From: Sipunculus nudus | Lineage: Eukaryota > Annelida > Sipuncula > Golfingiida > Sipunculidae | Assembly (NCBI GenBank): GCA_026874595.1 | Contig: CM049308.1 | Span: 37,027,527-37,091,526, forward strand | Direction of reading: 5' to 3' | Length of the DNA: 64,000 bases | In this document: positions 61,025-64,000 of the stretch, piece by piece | How positions within the stretch are numbered: position 1 is the first letter of the stretch | Layout: every line of letters begins with the position of its first letter | Program-made: the position numbers and the translations under genes | The notes under the pieces: generated by a model | What the model saw: only the letters and a program-made list of their open reading frames with translations | Told to the model about the DNA's origin: nothing | Databases searched by the model: none

Positions 61025-61540
61025 TCATTTCCGTTTTCTTGGAATCAGTGGTGGTTGCACGACAACCATGCCGTTTGAACTGAGTGCACGTTGTCTGATT
61101 AGTCCATCAGCATTACCATGTTTCTCTCCAGGACGGTGACGCATGGTTAACTCATACGTATCTAGCATGGAAGTCAACCATGCAATCATGTCCTTTGGTT
61201 CCTTAAAATTCAGTAGCTTTTGTAGAGTGGTATGGTCCGTCCCGATCAGAAATGGTTGTCCCCATATTTGTACATACAAAAGTGCTTGGCGAAAGTCACC
61301 ACTGCCAGCAATTTCCGGTGCAGTGTTTCCTCTTGGCCATACTAAAGCTCTTGTTTGCGTAACTACAACTCGCTCTTGCCCATCTTTAATCTGTGAGGGT
61401 CACCTAATGCTGATCCCACTGGCAACCGTTTCTAGGATCAGTAGACCTTTAGGCCGAGGGTATGCCAACACAGATGCGGTAATCAGCTTCTGTTTTTACT
61501 GCTGGAAGGCTTCCTCGCAGTCATCATCCCACTAAAGCTT
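61025..61540 (-). pseudogene. Gypsy RNase H domain, broken
   Basis: The domain degrades RNA in the RNA/DNA hybrid during reverse transcription. Minus-strand pieces in order: 'EEAFQQ', 'LAYPRPKGLLILETVAS' (the usual catalytic Asp in the DTDAS-like motif reads otherwise), 'IKDGQERVV', 'TDHTTLQKLLNFKEPK' and 'HRPGEKHGNADGL'. Stops interrupt the N-terminal half; the C-terminal 84 codons are open. Confidence 0.82.
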
Positions 61541-62060
61541 AGTGTTTTTCTTTTGCAACGAAGTTAGCGGTGAGGCGATTTGTGCGTACTCTGGTATGAA
61601 TCTCCTGTAATACAGAACAAAGCTCACACTGGGCTACTTCTCCAGACACAATATGTCCCAGGAACTTTAGTCTCGGCTTGAATAACATACATTTCTTAGG
61701 TTTCAGCCTCAATTTTGCTGATCTTAGTCGGTTGAATGCCGATAATAGCATCTTCAAGTTTGTCAAAGCCTGGTCAATGTCTGCACAAAACAATTATGTT
61801 GTTAATTATGCGAAACATCTCCCTCTGTGCAGTCCTCAGAGTACCAGTTCAATCAACCGTTCACAGTAGGCGATACGCGTCTTTTCGGGTCACCTCGTTT
61901 TAATGCCTATTATCCACACAAAATATGGTTGAGCCGTCACTCTTGGTCACCAATACTACCCATGGACCGTCGTTTGGCTCGATAAATCATGTATCGGGCA
62001 TCTTGTCGATCTCTTGGTTATCTATATCCTGTCAACCTCCGTGGCTGTTGTTCCACCGTT
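61541..62060 (-). pseudogene. Gypsy reverse transcriptase, internally deleted
   Basis: Minus-strand pieces: an N-terminal 'DGPWVVLVTKSDGST' followed by 'FCVDNRH', then 'NEVTRKDAYRLL', then after only about 30 codons 'ADIDQALTNLKMLLSAFNRL' and 'LRLKPKKCMLFKPRLKFLGH' (palm end and thumb). In intact gypsy RTs about 75 or more residues, including the catalytic Tyr-x-Asp-Asp, separate these blocks; here they are missing and the Asp pair is lost. Several stops are present. Confidence 0.82.
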
Positions 62061-62639
62061 GGGCGACCTTCCGTATCAATTGTGTGTTAACCATATCGGT
62101 GTGTCCAAAAGCTCCGTCTGGTGACGCGAACACGTCACTGGTTTAGGCCACTAGTCGCCGTACTTGTTTTCTCAGTTGAGGACTCAACTTATCGGATATC
62201 TCCTCTAACAAAGGTTCCAAATGTTTCGGCACTGAGGTGTCAGTGGGGGAGTTTTACATCTCTGACGCAGCCGCGTCATGGACTCTATTACCTTCTTCCA
62301 CCATTCTTACTGTGAGTCCGGCGGGCAAGTATTTAGTCTCTTCACCTAGGTTCACCAAGATGACTGGCACACTCGACTTGATGGTATTGACTTAATTTGT
62401 TTCCCTGAAGAGTTCAGTCTTCTCAACAAGTGACGTGAGAGGTTGTAACAAACCCATCTCAGGTTGATCGTTCTCAACCCTGAGCTTATCCTACCATTCA
62501 GGTGCTCTTACCTCGTGTCTAGGTGGTACCTCAAGAGACTCACTAAGTCTTACTCTGCGACAGCTGTGGCTCGAACCATTCTTGTTTTGTATGTGGGATG
62601 TTTTGGTAATAACAAAGGTGCGGCTCCATACTTGGTTTC

Positions 62640-62830
62640 CTAACCGAAAATTCAAGTCAGTCTCTCCTCTGACGTCCATCGGATCTCCCGAGGCAGTGCT
62701 GATGTCGCAACCTGAATTTCTCAGCTCACGATTAATGTAATGTGTATGTGAAGCTTCCGGAAGAAATATTAGTCAAGCAAAGACGTATCCGAACCACTAT
62801 CGACCAGGAGGTCGACAGCATTATTCTAAA
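62640..62830 (-). pseudogene. Gypsy aspartic protease remnant
   Basis: The minus strand reads 'AVDLLVDSGSDTSLLD' around 62772-62820, the retropepsin active-site motif Asp-Ser-Gly. Downstream, 'DLNFRLGNQVWSRTFVI' fits the second strand region of Ty3/gypsy proteases. The intervening frame is shifted or interrupted. Confidence 0.7.
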
Positions 62831-62899
62831 ACGACACCCTCTATCAATCATCCGCCCATTGTGCTGGTGGTTCTCTGGATACTCTTATTTGACTTTCTC

Positions 62900-62950
62900 A
62901 TATTCGGTGGTTTCTGAATTGGCCAGCCTGGCCACAACCAAAACACAGTT
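62900..62950 (-). pseudogene. Gag zinc knuckle, degenerate
   Basis: The minus strand gives 'CFGCGQAGQFRNHRI'. The CCHC knuckle pattern C-x2-C-x4-H-x4-C is visible, but the His and the last Cys are replaced (Gln and Arg). Stops flank it. Confidence 0.65.
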
Positions 62951-63228
62951 GTGCTGGTCCTCTATCTTAACTAGTCTTCTTCTGGGGATCATTCAATTTA
63001 CTGTCTGCCTCACATGCACCGCTATCGCTTAGGTCAGCGAACTGCGGTTAACCTGCTCGGTTAGAGACTCTAACTTGCGACATACAGTCCGTTTAACTTC
63101 TTGGGCCTTATTCTCATTGGCCTTCAGTTTTAAACTTAAACTATGTTATCTGTTCTTCGGTCCCTGGAACATCTACCGGAACTGACCTTGGTCGGAATTT
63201 ACGATCTGGACAGACAACTTCGCCTTCT

Positions 63229-63693
63229 TCAAACAACTCGTATTGAGTTGCGAGGCTCAAGACTGGATGGACAACTGAGATTCACATGTCTCTTCATCTC
63301 AATATCGCTCAACCCACCAACAAAGTGGTCTCTGGCTTTCAAGTCCAGGGCATCGTTGCCAAAATCTTGGTATGCCCCTAAGGTTTGGACCAAACCTCGT
63401 AGCCAAGGCATCCTTCAGGGTCAAGTTATCATGTTGTTTCTCAGCAGATATTTTACTAAGTATAATCTGTGCTCTCCCACTTAAACATGTAGCGAACTGC
63501 AGGGCTTTATCGGCTTCTGTGAACCGTTCCACTCTGCAGTGGTTTTGAAATGAATCTCGAAATCTGCCCATTCTACCCGGTCACCCTCAAACTTATTTGG
63601 TTCTCTATGTTTCTTGAATGGGGGGGGGGGTCTCCAACATGCTGAACCCGGCATAATGGCATCATTGACACTGGTGCATGGAGCTCGCTTCAT
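63229..63693 (-). pseudogene. Gypsy gag capsid region, broken
   Basis: Overlapping minus-strand frames give 'KFEGDRVEWADFEIHFKTTA' and then 'EADKALQFATCLSGRAQ', followed by 'LKDALATRFGP', the order seen in Ty3/gypsy Gag capsids. The N-terminal frame starts near 63693; an 11-G run at 63620-63630 and at least two shifts break it. Confidence 0.72.
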
Positions 63694-63900
63694 GCACCAT
63701 TCTTGCTACTGATGTTGGTGTCTGCATAGACGACCTGTTGCCTCAAGAAACGGCTTTATACCCTGTCTAGCCGATACCACATTCACAAAAACTGGGTTTA
63801 TTGGGCTTCACATCCCAAAACATGTCTGATCTACAGACAGGTTCGACTCATCAGGTTCTACAAGGGGGTATTGCACCCGTACCCACCGGGTTCACCGAAT
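63694..63900 (-). other. Gypsy leader and possible 5' LTR end
   Basis: Upstream of gag on the minus strand are a TGGTATCGGCTAG string (63768-63780), a possible tRNA primer site, and AATAAA (63797-63802), a possible polyadenylation signal in R. Both are short matches and the LTR edge is not fixed. Confidence 0.3.
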
Positions 63901-64000
63901 CTAACCACTGTTCACTTGGACTTGTCATCCTTAAAATAGGTTCTTACAATATTTTCTTTTCAATATATATTATAACTATCATTTTATTAAGAACGTTATA
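63901..64000. other. Window end, nothing recognised
   Basis: AT-rich text; it may be LTR or flank. Confidence 0.4.

Larger units (their letters stand above)
59150..63900 (-). mobile_element. Decayed Ty3/gypsy LTR retrotransposon
   Basis: On the minus strand the order is gag, CCHC knuckle, aspartic protease, reverse transcriptase, RNase H, integrase zinc domain, integrase core and integrase C-terminal module, which is the Ty3/gypsy order. The frames are broken by stops, shifts, homopolymer runs (G run 63620-63630, C run 60630-60643) and an internal RT deletion, so it is not functional. Boundaries are approximate. An inner 5' LTR part may start near 63775, but no matching 3' LTR was found. Confidence 0.85.

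Noticed and set aside
60063-63484. Plus-strand frames of 90-130 codons
   Set aside because: They are antisense shadows of the minus-strand gypsy gag-pol remnants.

Overview
This window looks like genomic DNA from an invertebrate animal, most likely a mollusc and probably a bivalve (inference). It is AT-rich, intron-dominated and packed with rolling-circle-like repeats that have tandem cores and GTCC-rich left ends, a type I know from bivalve genomes. I see no prokaryotic gene organisation. Almost all of the short open reading frames are chance frames in repeats.

One host gene is recognisable. The last three coding exons of a B3GALNT2-like beta-1,3-N-acetylgalactosaminyltransferase lie on the + strand at 18623-18782, 21122-21178 and 42748-42876. 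Splice sites and reading phase agree, and the protein ends in the expected Cys-rich tail. The upstream part of the gene is outside the window or was not found. About 18 kb upstream of the first visible exon and the 21.6-kb last intron are mostly repeats.

The repeats fall into at least five families, named here A to E. A, B, C and E share a plan: a left end with a short subterminal inverted repeat (often a foldback) and, in most, a GTCC-rich stretch; a core of 277-340 bp tandem units, most carrying the palindrome AGGTGGCGCCACCT or a near copy; the matching inverted repeat; a 3' hairpin; and the end CTTG or CTAG followed by TT. D shares the core and the 3' end, but its left end is unresolved. 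The plan resembles non-autonomous Helentron-type (HINE, 'pearl'-like) elements. Every copy I could orient points the same way. The window also holds filled and empty insertion sites, a composite B+A element in two places, a D plus B-tail composite in two places, and two mosaics with swapped ends (A-left/D/B-right and B-left/D/A-right).

Layout: 1-9.4 kb, A and B elements; 9.5-11.3 kb, candidate terminal-inverted-repeat element; 11.4-14.9 kb, mostly unique; 14.9-18.5 kb, B+A composite; 18.6-21.2 kb, two B3GALNT2 exons with a family C element between them; 22.5-25.8 kb, D tandem array; 27.1-29.4 kb, mosaic; 30.6-32.4 kb, old B copy; 32.4-36.3 kb, mostly unique with microsatellites; 36.3-40 kb, A copy, a ~60-bp satellite and a D copy; 40-42.7 kb, mostly unique; 42.7 kb, terminal exon; 43.6-46.8 kb, E nested in B nested in a third repeat; 47-50.2 kb, second mosaic; 51.9-57.5 kb, complete A and B copies; about 59.1-64 kb, a decayed Ty3/gypsy retrotransposon on the minus strand.

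All calls are by eye; family boundaries are exact only where terminal motifs are quoted.
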